Assembly (NCBI RefSeq): GCF_004770995.1
Contig: NZ_RQHW01000078.1
Span: 62,001 to 126,000 of the forward strand
Source of the DNA: Leptospira idonii
GTDB taxonomy: Bacteria; Spirochaetota; Leptospiria; Leptospirales; Leptospiraceae
Direction: 5' to 3'
Length of the DNA: 64,000 nucleotides
Part shown: one piece after another, positions 25,455-34,057 of the stretch
Numbering within the stretch: position 1 is the first letter of the stretch
Layout of the letters: each line of letters opens with the position of its first letter
The notes under the pieces: model-generated
What the model saw: the letters and a program-made list of their open reading frames with translations, nothing else
Databases searched by the model: none
Told to the model about the DNA's origin: nothing
Made by a program: the position numbers and the translations under genes

Positions 25455-27119
25455 TTAGCCGCCATAAACATCTAACAACGATAATATCCTTTCGTAACGA
25501 GCAACTTCTTCCTCGTTTCCTTGGAGTTCCGCAGATTCCAAACTTTCAAATGCCAAATCTCTACCGCAACGATGTTCCTGATTGAAAACATTCGGCATTG
25601 CTCCCGCCTCCAGTAGAAGCGCCAAAACGGAAGAATGTCCGAACTTACATGCCTCATGCAAAGACGTATTACCAAAGTTATCTGCAATATGAATGTTTGC
25701 TCCGCCCTGAATCAATCTCTTGGCAAGAGAAGGTTCGCCGAAAATAGAACACCAATGTAAACCGGTCATTCCGTTCAAGGACTGTTGGTCCACATTGATT
25801 CCTAGAGTGATCAATGAATCGAGCAAAGTCGTTTTATCTTTTAAAGATATCTCATTGTTTTGGCACAGTCGAAACAAAGGAGTTTCTCCGTTTTTATCCA
25901 CATGATTCGGATCTGCACCCGAATCCAAGAGCAACTGTCCACATTTTGCGCCTGCAGAAGACAATGCTTCATGTAACAAAGAAAAGCTTAACGGGTTTAA
26001 GGAAGACTCCGGGGACACGTAACTGGGAGAAACACCCGAATTCAAAATTTCTCGAAGCAAAATAGGATCATCCTTTTGGATTGCAATGGAAGGATCTTGT
26101 CCGGATGGATTCGAAGAAGGTGGCTCCAATAAACGTTCCATTTCCGTAGGAAATTTCTTTTTTAGGATTCCCACAAAACTAGGATTAGTGTCTGAAAAGG
26201 ATTCAAGTTTATTTTTAATCGTATCCCAGGAACTTGCATCGGGATAGACTTGATTGCCGATCAGAAAGATCAAAGATTCGGTCATTTTTTTCTCGGAGAG
26301 AGAGAATTTAAAAATCACATTCTCTTCCGTCAAAACCAAACTCTCTGCTTCACCTTCTCCGATAATCCAATGTTCAAAAAGAGTTTCCAATAAGATTCTT
26401 TTTTCCTCTTCGAAGAGCCTGGAAAAACTTTCTTGAAGGTGCAAAGTGTTCCCGGACAAAGTATAAACCTTAGCAGCTAACTTATTTGATACGAAACTCG
26501 GCAGTTCCTTCGAGAAAGTACCGTTGCTCTCGAATTCTACTGTTTGAATTCTAAGCGCTTTGAAAGTCCCATTGAGATAGGTATTCGTTTCGTCGGGAAT
26601 CGCAAGATAAATTTTACCTTGTACGGATGTTTCCGATTCAGATTCAACGGTAAGAGACAAACGATAACCGGAGTTTGCCGAAAATGTATCGGATACGGAA
26701 ACCATCCTGGATTGGTTTTCTCTATCATCCGGCCTTACATCGAAACGAAATCCCTTTAGCTTTTTAGGATGAGCTAAACCTGTAATGGAAATGTATTCCT
26801 TCGGCTGGAAGATTTCATTCTCATCTGCCGGTAAAATGAGAAGTCTGTCATCAAACCAAACGGAACGGAAATCGTCGAAAAAATGGCCTTTCCATTGGCC
26901 ATGCAATTCAGTTTCAGGAATTTCACTTTCAAATTGTAGATCAAATAAAACTAATTTAGGGCTAGGAGCAGGAGCCTCTTGCGATCCGGCCTCACTTCTG
27001 TCGAACGGATTCAGAAAACTACAAGATTTACAGCGGAATTTTCCTTTTTTGCCTTGGATTTTCGATTCTGTGATATGATGTTCACTGGAACATTGACTGC
27101 ATATTAAGATTGCTTTCAT
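25455..27119 (-). CDS. Zinc-ribbon protein with C-terminal ankyrin repeats
   Basis: The 554-residue protein starts with an MJ0042-type zinc ribbon (CSQCSSEHHITESKI and FRCKSCSFLNPF, two CXXC pairs). A long central region (about 50-340) has no motif I recognise and is partly beta-rich. Four or more ankyrin repeats follow from about 350 to 530 (SLLHEALSSAGAKCGQLLLD, ADPNHVDKNGETPLFRL, GMTGLHWCSIFGEPSLAKRL, NTSLHEACKFGHSSVLALLL). Ankyrins bind protein partners. No signal peptide is present, so it is probably cytoplasmic. It is divergent from the SDR-like gene at 27213. Confidence 0.8.
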   Translation of the reverse strand: MKAILICSQCSSEHHITESKIQGKKGKFRCKSCSFLNPFDRSEAGSQEAPAPSPKLVLFDLQFESEIPETELHGQWKGHFFDDFRSVWFDDRLLILPADENEIFQPKEYISITGLAHPKKLKGFRFDVRPDDRENQSRMVSVSDTFSANSGYRLSLTVESESETSVQGKIYLAIPDETNTYLNGTFKALRIQTVEFESNGTFSKELPSFVSNKLAAKVYTLSGNTLHLQESFSRLFEEEKRILLETLFEHWIIGEGEAESLVLTEENVIFKFSLSEKKMTESLIFLIGNQVYPDASSWDTIKNKLESFSDTNPSFVGILKKKFPTEMERLLEPPSSNPSGQDPSIAIQKDDPILLREILNSGVSPSYVSPESSLNPLSFSLLHEALSSAGAKCGQLLLDSGADPNHVDKNGETPLFRLCQNNEISLKDKTTLLDSLITLGINVDQQSLNGMTGLHWCSIFGEPSLAKRLIQGGANIHIADNFGNTSLHEACKFGHSSVLALLLEAGAMPNVFNQEHRCGRDLAFESLESAELQGNEEEVARYERILSLLDVYGG

Positions 27120-27212
27120 TTCTAAAATAATCCATCAATATAAGAAAGGTTGTTTGAAATCTATCAATCGAAATTTGATAGAAATATTCGGAAGAACACA
27201 AAAAGGAACCCA

Positions 27213-28052
27213 ATGAGACAAAAACAATATTTGATCATCGGCGGTTCGGGAGAAGCGGGCCAAAGCGCACTAGAAGAACTCCGCAATTCTCAACCGAATG
27301 CCTTACTTGTTGCAACCACTACGGGATCTTCGGAAATCGGCGGCGCAGACATCACATTGACGAATATTTCCGCAGATCATCATATAACTCAAAATATATC
27401 CTCACAACTGAACTCAAAGAATATATCCCAAGAATGGGAAGCTCTTATCTATACCCCTGCTCTCGGCGAAGTAGGATATCCCATTCGACAAACATCGAAA
27501 GAGGCACTATCTTCTGCTTTGTCAATTTCTTATGATCCTTTGGTTCTTTTGGAAAAAGAATTCAAACCGAAACTCTCAATCGGGTATTCCGCATTTTATT
27601 GGCTGCCTCATACTCTTTCATTTTACGGGTCTATGGGATATGTAAAACTCATCATGGATGAATGGGCACTTACATCTCCGTCTAACAGAAAAATCATTAG
27701 AGCGGGAACCTTTTATTCCAAAAGCGTAAGAGGAATATCTTTGATTCTACAGAGATCTCTCAAAACGACGCAGGAAGAAGAATTGTTGGATTTGAAAAAC
27801 AAATTCCAATCTTCCCAGTTGAAGTTCCAAGACTTCTTCCTAGAATACGCATGGAACCATGAAAGAGAATATTTTGCGGATAAAGCAGAAGATTCCCCTT
27901 ACAGGGCCACCACTCGATCCGATTTAGGAAGAGGTTTGCGTTATGCACTTCAGATCGAGGAACCAATCATTACAGTGCTAGGTGATTGGACTTGGAAAGA
28001 AAACCAACTCCCCTATTTACCGGATTGGTTTCAATCGAAAGAGCTTTTATAA
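27213..28052 (+). CDS. NAD(P)-binding SDR-like protein
   Basis: The 279-residue protein begins MRQKQYLIIGGSGEAGQSAL, a Rossmann strand-turn-helix with a glycine-rich loop. SIGYSAFYWLPHTLSFYGSM and YVKLIMDEWALTSPSNRKII could stand in the place of the SDR Tyr-x-x-x-Lys region, but the spacing is not classical. The catalytic Ser is not obvious, so enzymatic activity is uncertain. AAGGAA lies five bases before the ATG at 27213; the frame extends upstream to 27150 without a better start. It stands alone before the repeat-rich gene-free region. Confidence 0.6.
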   Translation: MRQKQYLIIGGSGEAGQSALEELRNSQPNALLVATTTGSSEIGGADITLTNISADHHITQNISSQLNSKNISQEWEALIYTPALGEVGYPIRQTSKEALSSALSISYDPLVLLEKEFKPKLSIGYSAFYWLPHTLSFYGSMGYVKLIMDEWALTSPSNRKIIRAGTFYSKSVRGISLILQRSLKTTQEEELLDLKNKFQSSQLKFQDFFLEYAWNHEREYFADKAEDSPYRATTRSDLGRGLRYALQIEEPIITVLGDWTWKENQLPYLPDWFQSKELL

Positions 28053-28165
28053 GAATGATTATTTAGTAATTGGAACGGAGAAGTTAGGTTTGATCAAAGG
28101 CATGTCTCTCTGAGTCGTCCTTAATCATTTTCTATCTTTAACAACCATACTTCATCTACGGGAAA

Positions 28166-28218
28166 ACGCTCCCTATGGGTCGCTACGTTTCTCACAGAAC
28201 CGATCGTTCGAATCCGAT
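28166..28218. repeat. 53-base direct repeat, copy 1
   Basis: Identical to 28516-28568. It contains a CCC-TAT-GGG hairpin and ends in GTTCGAATCCGAT, which resembles a tRNA T-arm. A loosely similar TTGTTATT..ATGAGAAAAG follows both copies, so the duplicated unit is longer. Confidence 0.9.
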
Positions 28219-28273
28219 CTATCACTTCGTATCATTATTGTTATTTTATGAGAAAAGGTTCGCCGAATCGCGA

Positions 28274-28287
28274 GTCCAAGGATGGAC
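28274..28287 (+). other. AAGGAT-loop hairpin upstream of the main element
   Basis: GTCC-AAGGAT-GGAC is a perfect four-base stem with the same loop as the hairpin at 28334-28351. The outer TTCGC/GCGAA pairing (about 28260-28264 and 28293-28297) may extend it. Confidence 0.5.
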
Positions 28288-28309
28288 GAGTGTGCGAATG
28301 ATATTAAGG

Positions 28310-28409
28310 TTATGGAAAGGAGTTTGACGAAAAGCGACCAAGGATGGTCGCGGGCGGGAGCTCTAGCCAGGAGGGCTAGGCGAAAGCGGAGTCGAACTTC
28401 TTTCCATGG
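28310..28409 (+). ncRNA. Candidate structured RNA with AAGGAT and AGGAG hairpin loops
   Basis: Arms 28314-28328 and 28391-28405 pair over all 15 bases with two G-T wobbles, and the pairing can be extended to 28310/28409. Inside lie GCGACC-AAGGAT-GGTCGC (28334-28351) and CTAGCC-AGGAG-GGCTAG (28363-28379), both perfect stems. The design equals the element at 14088-14188, with different stem sequences and the two hairpins in opposite order. No T run follows on the plus strand, so transcript limits are unknown. Confidence 0.45.
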
Positions 28410-28426
28410 GTGGATGACGGGATTCG
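28406..28426 (-). repeat. Copy of the 3' end of tRNA-His
   Basis: The 21 bases are identical to 28629-28649, which cover the last 18 bases of tRNA-His plus three bases of downstream flank. It is a partial duplicate, not a functional tRNA. Such fragments arise when DNA inserts at, or duplicates from, a tRNA 3' end. Confidence 0.8.
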
Positions 28427-28515
28427 CCTTACGTTGCCTTCCCTTCCGGGTCAGGCAAACTCCAGGCCGTCTCGCTTCTGTCCTCGCACATCCATGTGCT
28501 CGGTCGAAACGCTTC

Positions 28516-28568
28516 ACGCTCCCTATGGGTCGCTACGTTTCTCACAGAACCGATCGTTCGAATCCGAT
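28516..28568. repeat. 53-base direct repeat, copy 2
   Basis: Exact copy of 28166-28218, located between the tRNA fragment and the tRNA cluster terminator. Confidence 0.9.
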
Positions 28569-28601
28569 TTTATATTAAATATTACAGTTGTTATTGGGAT
28601 G

Positions 28602-28625
28602 AGAAAAGCCGCTGTGTGCGGCTTT
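28602..28625 (-). terminator. Terminator of the tRNA operon (minus strand)
   Basis: AAAGCCGC (28605-28612) pairs with GCGGCTTT (28618-28625). Read on the minus strand the hairpin is followed by TTTTCTC. It lies seven bases past the 3' end of tRNA-His. Confidence 0.65.
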
Positions 28626-28631
28626 CGAATG

Positions 28632-28704
28632 GGTGGATGACGGGATTCGAACCCGCGACGACCGGTACCACAAACCGGGGCTCTACCGCTGAACTACACC
28701 CACC
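28632..28704 (-). tRNA. tRNA-His (GTG)
   Basis: On the minus strand the sequence folds as a full cloverleaf: acceptor GGTGGGT/ATCCACC with one wobble, anticodon loop TTGTGGT with anticodon GTG, and T-arm GCGGG-TTCGAAT-CCCGT. It is the last tRNA of a three-tRNA transcript. A 21-base copy of its 3' end lies at 28406. Confidence 0.95.
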
Positions 28705-28723
28705 GTTTTAAGAGAATCAACTT

Positions 28724-28796
28724 GACCCGAGAGGGATTCGAACCCCCGACCAACTGCTTAGAAGGCAGTTGCTCTATCCAGCTGAGCTACCGGGTC
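28724..28796 (-). tRNA. tRNA-Arg (TCT)
   Basis: Minus-strand cloverleaf with acceptor GACCCGG..CTCGGGTC-type pairing, D-arm GCTCAGCTGGATAGAGC, anticodon loop CTTCTAA (anticodon TCT), and T-arm GGGGG-TTCGAAT-CCCTC. It reads AGA codons and lies 19 bases upstream of tRNA-His in the transcript. Confidence 0.95.
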
Positions 28797-28814
28797 TGAT
28801 AGAACAACCTTATT

Positions 28815-28885
28815 CGGGATGACAGGATTTGAACCTGCGACCCTCTGTACCCAAAACAGATGCGCTACCACTGCGCTACATCCCG
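28815..28885 (-). tRNA. tRNA-Pro (TGG)
   Basis: Minus-strand cloverleaf with acceptor CGGGATG/CATCCCG, a short D-loop (AGTGGTA), anticodon loop TTTGGGT (anticodon TGG) and T-arm GCAGG-TTCAAAT-CCTGT. It reads CCA and, with wobble, other Pro codons. First tRNA of the cluster. Confidence 0.95.
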
Positions 28886-28945
28886 AAAGAAGTTCTGATT
28901 TTCCAGTTTTTTGGTGAGGAGCGCTCTGTCAACAAAAGGGAGGGA

Positions 28946-29623
28946 TTATTTTCGTAAGTTCTTCAATCTCTCTAACAAAATAGGATGATTCGGATTCTTT
29001 TTCAGGCCCTTTCGGAAAGCTTTCCAAGCAGCCTCCGTATTTCCCGACTTCTGTAGAAAAAATCCGAAGGAATCCAAATAAGCAGGATTCTCAGGATCCA
29101 AACTCAACGCCTTTTTCAGGCAATCCACAGCTTCCTTTTTTTCGTCTGCAGTCAAACTAGGCTTCAGGGCAAGAAGATAACCTAACGAGTTTAAGCTGTT
29201 TCTATAATCGGGATTACTCTTTAAGATGCGACGGTGGATTCCGATCGCTTCTTCCAAACGATGGGTATATTCATAAATATGGGCCAAAAAGGAAAGAAGT
29301 TTCGGATCATCCAAGGCGATCTGCAGCCTGGATTGTATGATTTCCTCCGCTTTCGCCCAATCCTTCAGTTCGATATAGGAAAAAACTTTCAGACGGTACA
29401 CATTGTCCAGTTCGATGAATTTGGGAGACCTTTCGATGATGGAATCCAAAACCTGAACCGCTTTTTTGAAATTTTTGGTCTGAAAGCAGCAAAGAGAAAA
29501 ATTATAAAGCAGAATAGGATCGTCCGGAGAAGAGGAAATTTCCTGATCCAAAAGAGTCAAAGCCAAGGCATAATTGCCTTTATTCATATAAGAAAGATAA
29601 TCGTTCTGGTTGGAATCCGCCAT
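28946..29623 (-). CDS. TPR-repeat protein
   Basis: The 225-residue protein is built of tetratricopeptide repeats: NKGNYALALTLLDQEISSSP, DPILLYNFSLCCFQTKNFKK, EEAIGIHRRILKSNPDYRNS and AVDCLKKALSLDPENPAYLD. There is no signal peptide, so it is probably a cytoplasmic scaffold. The start is either the ATG at 29623 or a TTG five codons upstream (29638) that overlaps the surE stop; either way translation follows surE closely. It is the last gene of the sppA-Yip1-surE-TPR string. Confidence 0.8.
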   Translation of the reverse strand: MADSNQNDYLSYMNKGNYALALTLLDQEISSSPDDPILLYNFSLCCFQTKNFKKAVQVLDSIIERSPKFIELDNVYRLKVFSYIELKDWAKAEEIIQSRLQIALDDPKLLSFLAHIYEYTHRLEEAIGIHRRILKSNPDYRNSLNSLGYLLALKPSLTADEKKEAVDCLKKALSLDPENPAYLDSFGFFLQKSGNTEAAWKAFRKGLKKNPNHPILLERLKNLRK

Positions 29624-29634
29624 AAAACCGCCGT

Positions 29635-30372
29635 TCAACCTGCTAGTAGTGACAATCTATTTGAGTCCGTTAGATCGAGTTGAATGGGAGTCACAGGAAT
29701 TTTACCTGCATAGTATGCCTCGAAATCGGTTCCTGTTTCCTGATCGTGACCTAGAAGGCTTCCGTTCAACTGGAATTCGCTCACACCTTCTATGATATTG
29801 GTCTTATCGTATTTTTCGGTGTATCTTCTTCTCCCCAGTCGAACAAATGTAAGTTGATCTAATCCCCCGCTCCCCCCGATCTCAGGAGGAAAGTTCATAT
29901 TCCAAACCTCTCCCGGCAGGATCTTCGTAACATACGAATCCAAAAATAGGCCGACTAACTTTGCTTCTCTTTCATAACCGTCTTCCGGATCGATTCTACC
30001 GGAACTGACCGCCAAAGAAGGAAGACCGTGAAGTCCTCCATGTTTTGCAGCCCCTACCGTACCGGAATAGTGTACATCGTATCCCATGTTCACTCCCCTG
30101 TTGATTCCGGAAAGAACCAAATCGATTTTAGGAAAGATCTCAGCATATAGACCGATGTTTACGCAGTCCACGGGAAACCCATCTGCAATGTAATGATTGT
30201 CGTTGATTCGTTCCACCCTCATCGATTGAAAAACGGTAAGTGCCATAGAAGTGACAGAACGTTCTTTGAGAGGAGCGATCAGATATGTATTGTGTTTTTT
30301 ACCCAGCTCTTTTTCGAGAGCCTTGATTCCGCTAGAAGAGATACCGTCGTCGTTGGTAATGAGAATATTCAA
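29635..30372 (-). CDS. surE: 5'/3'-nucleotidase SurE
   Basis: The 245-residue protein starts [20 protein letters not shown], the SurE metal-binding motif (Asp-Asp in NDDG), and has [15 protein letters not shown], then [20 protein letters not shown] with the conserved Asn and Ser, and VWNMNFPP. SurE is a divalent-metal-dependent phosphatase acting on nucleoside 5'- and 3'-monophosphates, linked to stationary-phase survival. Length is typical. It begins directly after the Yip1-like gene and is followed by the TPR gene. Confidence 0.95.
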   Translation of the reverse strand: MNILITNDDGISSSGIKALEKELGKKHNTYLIAPLKERSVTSMALTVFQSMRVERINDNHYIADGFPVDCVNIGLYAEIFPKIDLVLSGINRGVNMGYDVHYSGTVGAAKHGGLHGLPSLAVSSGRIDPEDGYEREAKLVGLFLDSYVTKILPGEVWNMNFPPEIGGSGGLDQLTFVRLGRRRYTEKYDKTNIIEGVSEFQLNGSLLGHDQETGTDFEAYYAGKIPVTPIQLDLTDSNRLSLLAG

Positions 30373-30990
30373 CTAAAACCCTCCGGCGAACGACTGCAAT
30401 ATGGTGGTTGCCGTATATAAATTCAAAAGAAAAGGAAACAATAAAGTGATTCCCAAAGCGGTATAAGAAAACCGAATCGCATCTTTATCTTTCAGATCAT
30501 AAATGTATTTAGCGCCTCTTCCTACAAGCACCGCATAAACGATAAAAAGAAACGACAAAAGAAACAAACCTGTTCCCACTCCGTAAATTCCTAAGGATTG
30601 CAAAATCATAGCCACGGATCCGAAAAGAACGAAGACGACGACTGCATGCCTTGCGAAACTGATGAGAGTTCCGATCCGAATGTTTCTCGCCTTGCTATGA
30701 ACGTAATAATCCAAAACGATCCCGAAAAAGAAGGGGAAAAAACGAAGAATGATCAGATTGGAAATAAAACCGAAAATAAGAAAACTGATCGTTGAAATCG
30801 TGTAAGGTGGAGACAAAAGACTCATCCCTGTGGAAATGCTGAGTGCCGCCAAAATGGAAAAAAGCCAATTCGAGGATTTAGAAACCGCAAAAGGGATCTC
30901 ATTCACTTCCTCCGCATAACGCAAAGGTTCTAAGAATAAAATTTCCAATAGATCGACGAAGTCATAAAACAAATCTCTCATAAATTCCAT
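30373..30990 (-). CDS. Yip1-like membrane protein
   Basis: The 205-residue protein has five hydrophobic segments and a short cytoplasmic N-terminus ([20 protein letters not shown]), as in the Yip1 family. [20 protein letters not shown] and [20 protein letters not shown] are typical positions. Bacterial Yip1-like proteins have no clear role. Its start overlaps the sppA end by 13 bases and its stop abuts surE, so these genes are coupled. Confidence 0.65.
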   Translation of the reverse strand: MEFMRDLFYDFVDLLEILFLEPLRYAEEVNEIPFAVSKSSNWLFSILAALSISTGMSLLSPPYTISTISFLIFGFISNLIILRFFPFFFGIVLDYYVHSKARNIRIGTLISFARHAVVVFVLFGSVAMILQSLGIYGVGTGLFLLSFLFIVYAVLVGRGAKYIYDLKDKDAIRFSYTALGITLLFPFLLNLYTATTILQSFAGGF

Positions 30991-31943
30991 TTCCCTAAAG
31001 AACTAGGAAGAATGACCAAAAGAGGAGATTCCAACATCATGCTGATTTTTTTTGAAGAGATGGCGCTTCCTTCGAAGAGAACTCCGAAACTTTGAAGAAA
31101 ACGATCGAACGGAGTCACTTCTTTTTCGTACAAAGGGATCAAACCTTCGTACAAACAAAGTTCGGAAAGTTTTTTATGAGCTTCCCTTCTTCCTCCGATA
31201 TCATCCACAAGTTTGTTTCGGAAAGCGTCCTCTCCGGAATAAATTTTACCTTCCGCCAATTCTTCTACGGATTTAACGGTTTTATTTCTTCCTTTGGCAA
31301 CATCTTCCACAAACTTATGATAGGTGTCCATCAACTGTTTGTTTATGATATCGTCTTCCTCTGCGGTGGAGTCACGGAAAGGAGAATACATATCTTTGTA
31401 TTTTCCCGCCTTAAAGGTTTTTACGGACACTCCGTACCGATCCATCAGACCTTTGAAATTAGGACTGAAAGAAATCACTCCGATGGAACCTGTGATGGTT
31501 CCGTTTTGTGCGAAGATATAATCGGAAGCGGCAGCGATATAATATCCGCCTGATGCCGCCACATCCTTCATGGAAACTACGATTTTCTTCGTTTTGCGAA
31601 GGTGCATAAGTTCATTGAAAATTTCCTGAGAAGCGGCAACCGTTCCTCCGGGAGAATTCACTTCGATCAAGATCCCTTTTACGTTGGCATCCTCTTCCAA
31701 ATCACGTAACTCTCGTAATATGGTATCCGCTCCGGTAGAATCGTAAGTGGACTCTCCCGAATGAATTTCTCCTACGATGGAAACCACTGCTGCGCCGATT
31801 TCATTGGATTGGAAAAGCCCTCCTCCCGTCCCGGAGGAAAACTTGGACGAACCTGAGTTGGTAGCGATATGAACAATACCTAAGACGGTAGCTACTGCGG
31901 AGAGGAGGAAGGTGAGAAAGAGTAGAATTTGGTTTCTTTCCAT
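30978..31943 (-). CDS. sppA: Signal peptide peptidase SppA (short form)
   Basis: The 321-residue protein has one N-terminal membrane anchor ([20 protein letters not shown]) and an S49 protease domain. [40 protein letters not shown] (catalytic Ser131), [10 protein letters not shown] and [14 protein letters not shown] (catalytic Lys183 by spacing with the Bacillus enzyme) are all present. It degrades cleaved signal peptides in the membrane. The length matches the single-domain form of Gram-positives, not the double-length E. coli form. It heads the sppA-Yip1-surE-TPR string. Confidence 0.92.
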   Translation of the reverse strand: MERNQILLFLTFLLSAVATVLGIVHIATNSGSSKFSSGTGGGLFQSNEIGAAVVSIVGEIHSGESTYDSTGADTILRELRDLEEDANVKGILIEVNSPGGTVAASQEIFNELMHLRKTKKIVVSMKDVAASGGYYIAAASDYIFAQNGTITGSIGVISFSPNFKGLMDRYGVSVKTFKAGKYKDMYSPFRDSTAEEDDIINKQLMDTYHKFVEDVAKGRNKTVKSVEELAEGKIYSGEDAFRNKLVDDIGGRREAHKKLSELCLYEGLIPLYEKEVTPFDRFLQSFGVLFEGSAISSKKISMMLESPLLVILPSSLGKWNL

Positions 31944-32124
31944 AATGACACCCTCAAGAAAAGCGACACAAAACAGCCAGTCAACTTTAATAATACTTTA
32001 CTTTTTTTGTAAAAAAATGTTTATTTTCCTTGTACATAACTACCGATAAAATGATAGGTAGATCCAGAGGAGTTTCCTGCCCCGACAGTGAGACATAACT
32101 CAGGTAACTAAGGAAGGTAAGGAC

Positions 32125-32655
32125 ATGGATGTTCGTCTCAATCGTCTTCTCAATTCTGCTGAACGGTTCGTCCAGGACAAAAAAGATACTAAGGATGTAT
32201 CTTCGAACGAACTCTCTTCCAAAACTCCTCAAAAGCTGGAATCCAAATCCGATTTTGCGATCAGCCTTCCCGTTCAATATCATAACATTCAAACAAAGCT
32301 GACCGAGCTGCAAAAACAACTTTCCAGAGAACAATCCAGATTGGGTCTTTTGGAAGATCCTGCATCCACCAAAGAAGATTTGATTCAGGTTCTTTTTGAA
32401 AACGAACCTCTGTTTCCGGAGCTTACATCCGGAAATCAGGAATCCTTTCAAAAGGCAGATTCCCTTCTCAATACGCAAACCAGCATCAAAGCCCTTGTGG
32501 AAGAATTGAAGAAGAAGGAAGTGGAAGGAGAAAATATTTTCTCATTAGGCATGATTCTCAATCCGGAGGAATTCAACGGTAAATTGGGTCAAATGTCCCC
32601 TTCCGCGCTGAAGCCTATTTCGGAAACCGTAGTCAAACGTCTATTAGGCGGCTAA
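32125..32655 (+). CDS. Conserved-looking helical protein, unknown function
   Basis: The 176-residue protein is polar and mostly helical, with a coiled-coil-like stretch (LQKQLSREQSRLGLLEDPAS) and a C-terminal KPISETVVKRLLGG. There is no signal peptide. AAGGAAGGTAAGGAC ahead of the ATG gives a good ribosome site. I do not recognise a domain; the SxxE/LL composition suggests a flagellar or cytoskeletal accessory protein no more than a regulator. The permease frame begins within two bases of its stop. Confidence 0.65.
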   Translation: MDVRLNRLLNSAERFVQDKKDTKDVSSNELSSKTPQKLESKSDFAISLPVQYHNIQTKLTELQKQLSREQSRLGLLEDPASTKEDLIQVLFENEPLFPELTSGNQESFQKADSLLNTQTSIKALVEELKKKEVEGENIFSLGMILNPEEFNGKLGQMSPSALKPISETVVKRLLGG

Positions 32656-32656
32656 G

Positions 32657-34039
32657 CTGGAGCTAAAAAAGTCACTTAACACTTTCGACTCAGTCTCCCT
32701 TCTTTTTTCCTCAATGGTAGGATCGGGGATTTTTTTCACTTCCGGGTTTTTACTCAAAGAAACAGGAAATCCTTGGATCGTAATTCTCTGCTGGGGAGTC
32801 GGAGGATTTTTAGCTCTCTGCGGTTCCATCACTTATGCTTATGCAGCCCGCCTTCTTCCTTATGCAGGTGGTGATTACGTTTATCTCAAAGTAGCCTACT
32901 CTCCCGTTTTGGCTTTTATGAGCGGCTGGTCTTCGTTACTCACCAATTTTTCCGCATGTATCTCCGTTTTGGCTTTGGCATTCGGGAAGTATATTGTCAT
33001 TTTATTTCCAGGAATCCCCATCTGGGATTCAGGCATATATCGCATATTAGGTGTTGATTTTCAAATAGGAACGGAAACATTTATCGGAATCGTTCCCATC
33101 CTTTTATTCAGCGGTTTGAATTTTTTCGGAATCAAATCGGCAGTCATCGTTCAAAATTTTTTCGCAGTCGTAAAAATCACAGGTTTGATCCTGTTTTTGA
33201 TTTTGGGTTTCTCCATCGGAAACACGAATTGGAATTATCTTTTCTCGGTGCCTTTTCCTGAAGTCGCAACTCTTTCTTTCTTTTCTAAAGTTCTCATAGG
33301 GATCGTTCCGGTATCTTTTTCTTATTTAGGATGGAACATGATCACCTATCTTGCGGAAGAAGTGCGTTCTCCCGAAAAAAGTCTCATTCGTTCCGCAGTC
33401 ACCGCTTGTTTTTTGGTCACGGGTCTTTATCTTTCTTTGAACATTTTATTTTTAGTTTCGGCTCCTTCCTCGGAACTTTCCGGACAGGATGGAATCGGTG
33501 CGATCGCCTTTCAATCGTTATTTGGAAAGAAACTGGCGATCGTAACCACTGCATTTGTGACTTGGGTGATACTCGGATCTCTTTCCGCGATTCTCATCGG
33601 TGGAAGCAGAGTCTATTTTGCAATGGCAAGAGACGGAGCTTTTCTCAGTAATTTTGCCAACTTACATCCGAAATACGGAAGTCCTTATGTAGCGATTTTT
33701 TTCCAAGCAGGAATCGCCATTCTGTTTTTGACGATCAAAGATATCGAATCCCTTCTTTATATGATCACTTGTTCGATCCTTCTTTTGTCCTGCTTGACCG
33801 CCGCCACTCCCTTTCGATTCAAAAAAATGGGATTTCAATCGGATTATAAAATTCCTTTTTATCCTCTTCCCATACTCATTTATATTTTCGCAAATGTCGC
33901 GGTGATGGTGGTTCTATTTACGGAAAAACCCGTGACAGCTCTTTGGGGTCTTACGATCACTCTTACCGCCATACCTACGTATTACCTTTTTAAACTACAT
34001 AAAAAAACACCTTCTCTTCACAAAGAACTCACCCGATAA
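32657..34039 (+). CDS. APC-family amino acid permease
   Basis: The protein has 12 hydrophobic segments and the APC signature around the first one (SLNTFDSVSLLFSSMVGSGI). ATG at 32714 would start inside this first segment and lose conserved residues. The frame is closed by a stop at 32645, and between these points there is no ATG, GTG or TTG. A CTG at 32657 lies five bases after AGGCGG and gives MELKKSLNTFDSV, so I propose CTG initiation. APC permeases import amino acids with H+ or exchange them. It is nearly contiguous with the gene upstream and 18 bases from the outer-membrane protein gene. Confidence 0.75.
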   Translation: MELKKSLNTFDSVSLLFSSMVGSGIFFTSGFLLKETGNPWIVILCWGVGGFLALCGSITYAYAARLLPYAGGDYVYLKVAYSPVLAFMSGWSSLLTNFSACISVLALAFGKYIVILFPGIPIWDSGIYRILGVDFQIGTETFIGIVPILLFSGLNFFGIKSAVIVQNFFAVVKITGLILFLILGFSIGNTNWNYLFSVPFPEVATLSFFSKVLIGIVPVSFSYLGWNMITYLAEEVRSPEKSLIRSAVTACFLVTGLYLSLNILFLVSAPSSELSGQDGIGAIAFQSLFGKKLAIVTTAFVTWVILGSLSAILIGGSRVYFAMARDGAFLSNFANLHPKYGSPYVAIFFQAGIAILFLTIKDIESLLYMITCSILLLSCLTAATPFRFKKMGFQSDYKIPFYPLPILIYIFANVAVMVVLFTEKPVTALWGLTITLTAIPTYYLFKLHKKTPSLHKELTR

Positions 34040-34057
34040 AAACCTTACAGGAGATAT

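Larger units (their letters stand above)
28053..28631. other. Repeat-rich gene-free region next to the tRNA cluster
   Basis: No gene is supported. It holds two exact 53-base repeats, an array of AGGA-loop hairpins, a 21-base copy of the 3' end of tRNA-His with its flank, and a terminator for the tRNA transcript; each is listed separately. Short open frames here are composed of these repeats. Confidence 0.7.

Noticed and set aside
28408..28515. GGA-loop hairpins on the minus strand (for example GCAC-ATGGAT-GTGC near 28486-28499)
   Set aside because: They resemble CsrA sites, but their strand is opposite to the main array and no outer stem joins them; not counted as part of the element.
28282..28711. 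Open frames of 70-98 codons on both strands near the tRNAs
   Set aside because: They consist of repeats, hairpins and tRNA sequence.
31987..32478. 163-codon minus-strand frame
   Set aside because: Mostly antisense to the gene at 32125; composition rich in Phe, Cys and Arg as expected for a shadow.
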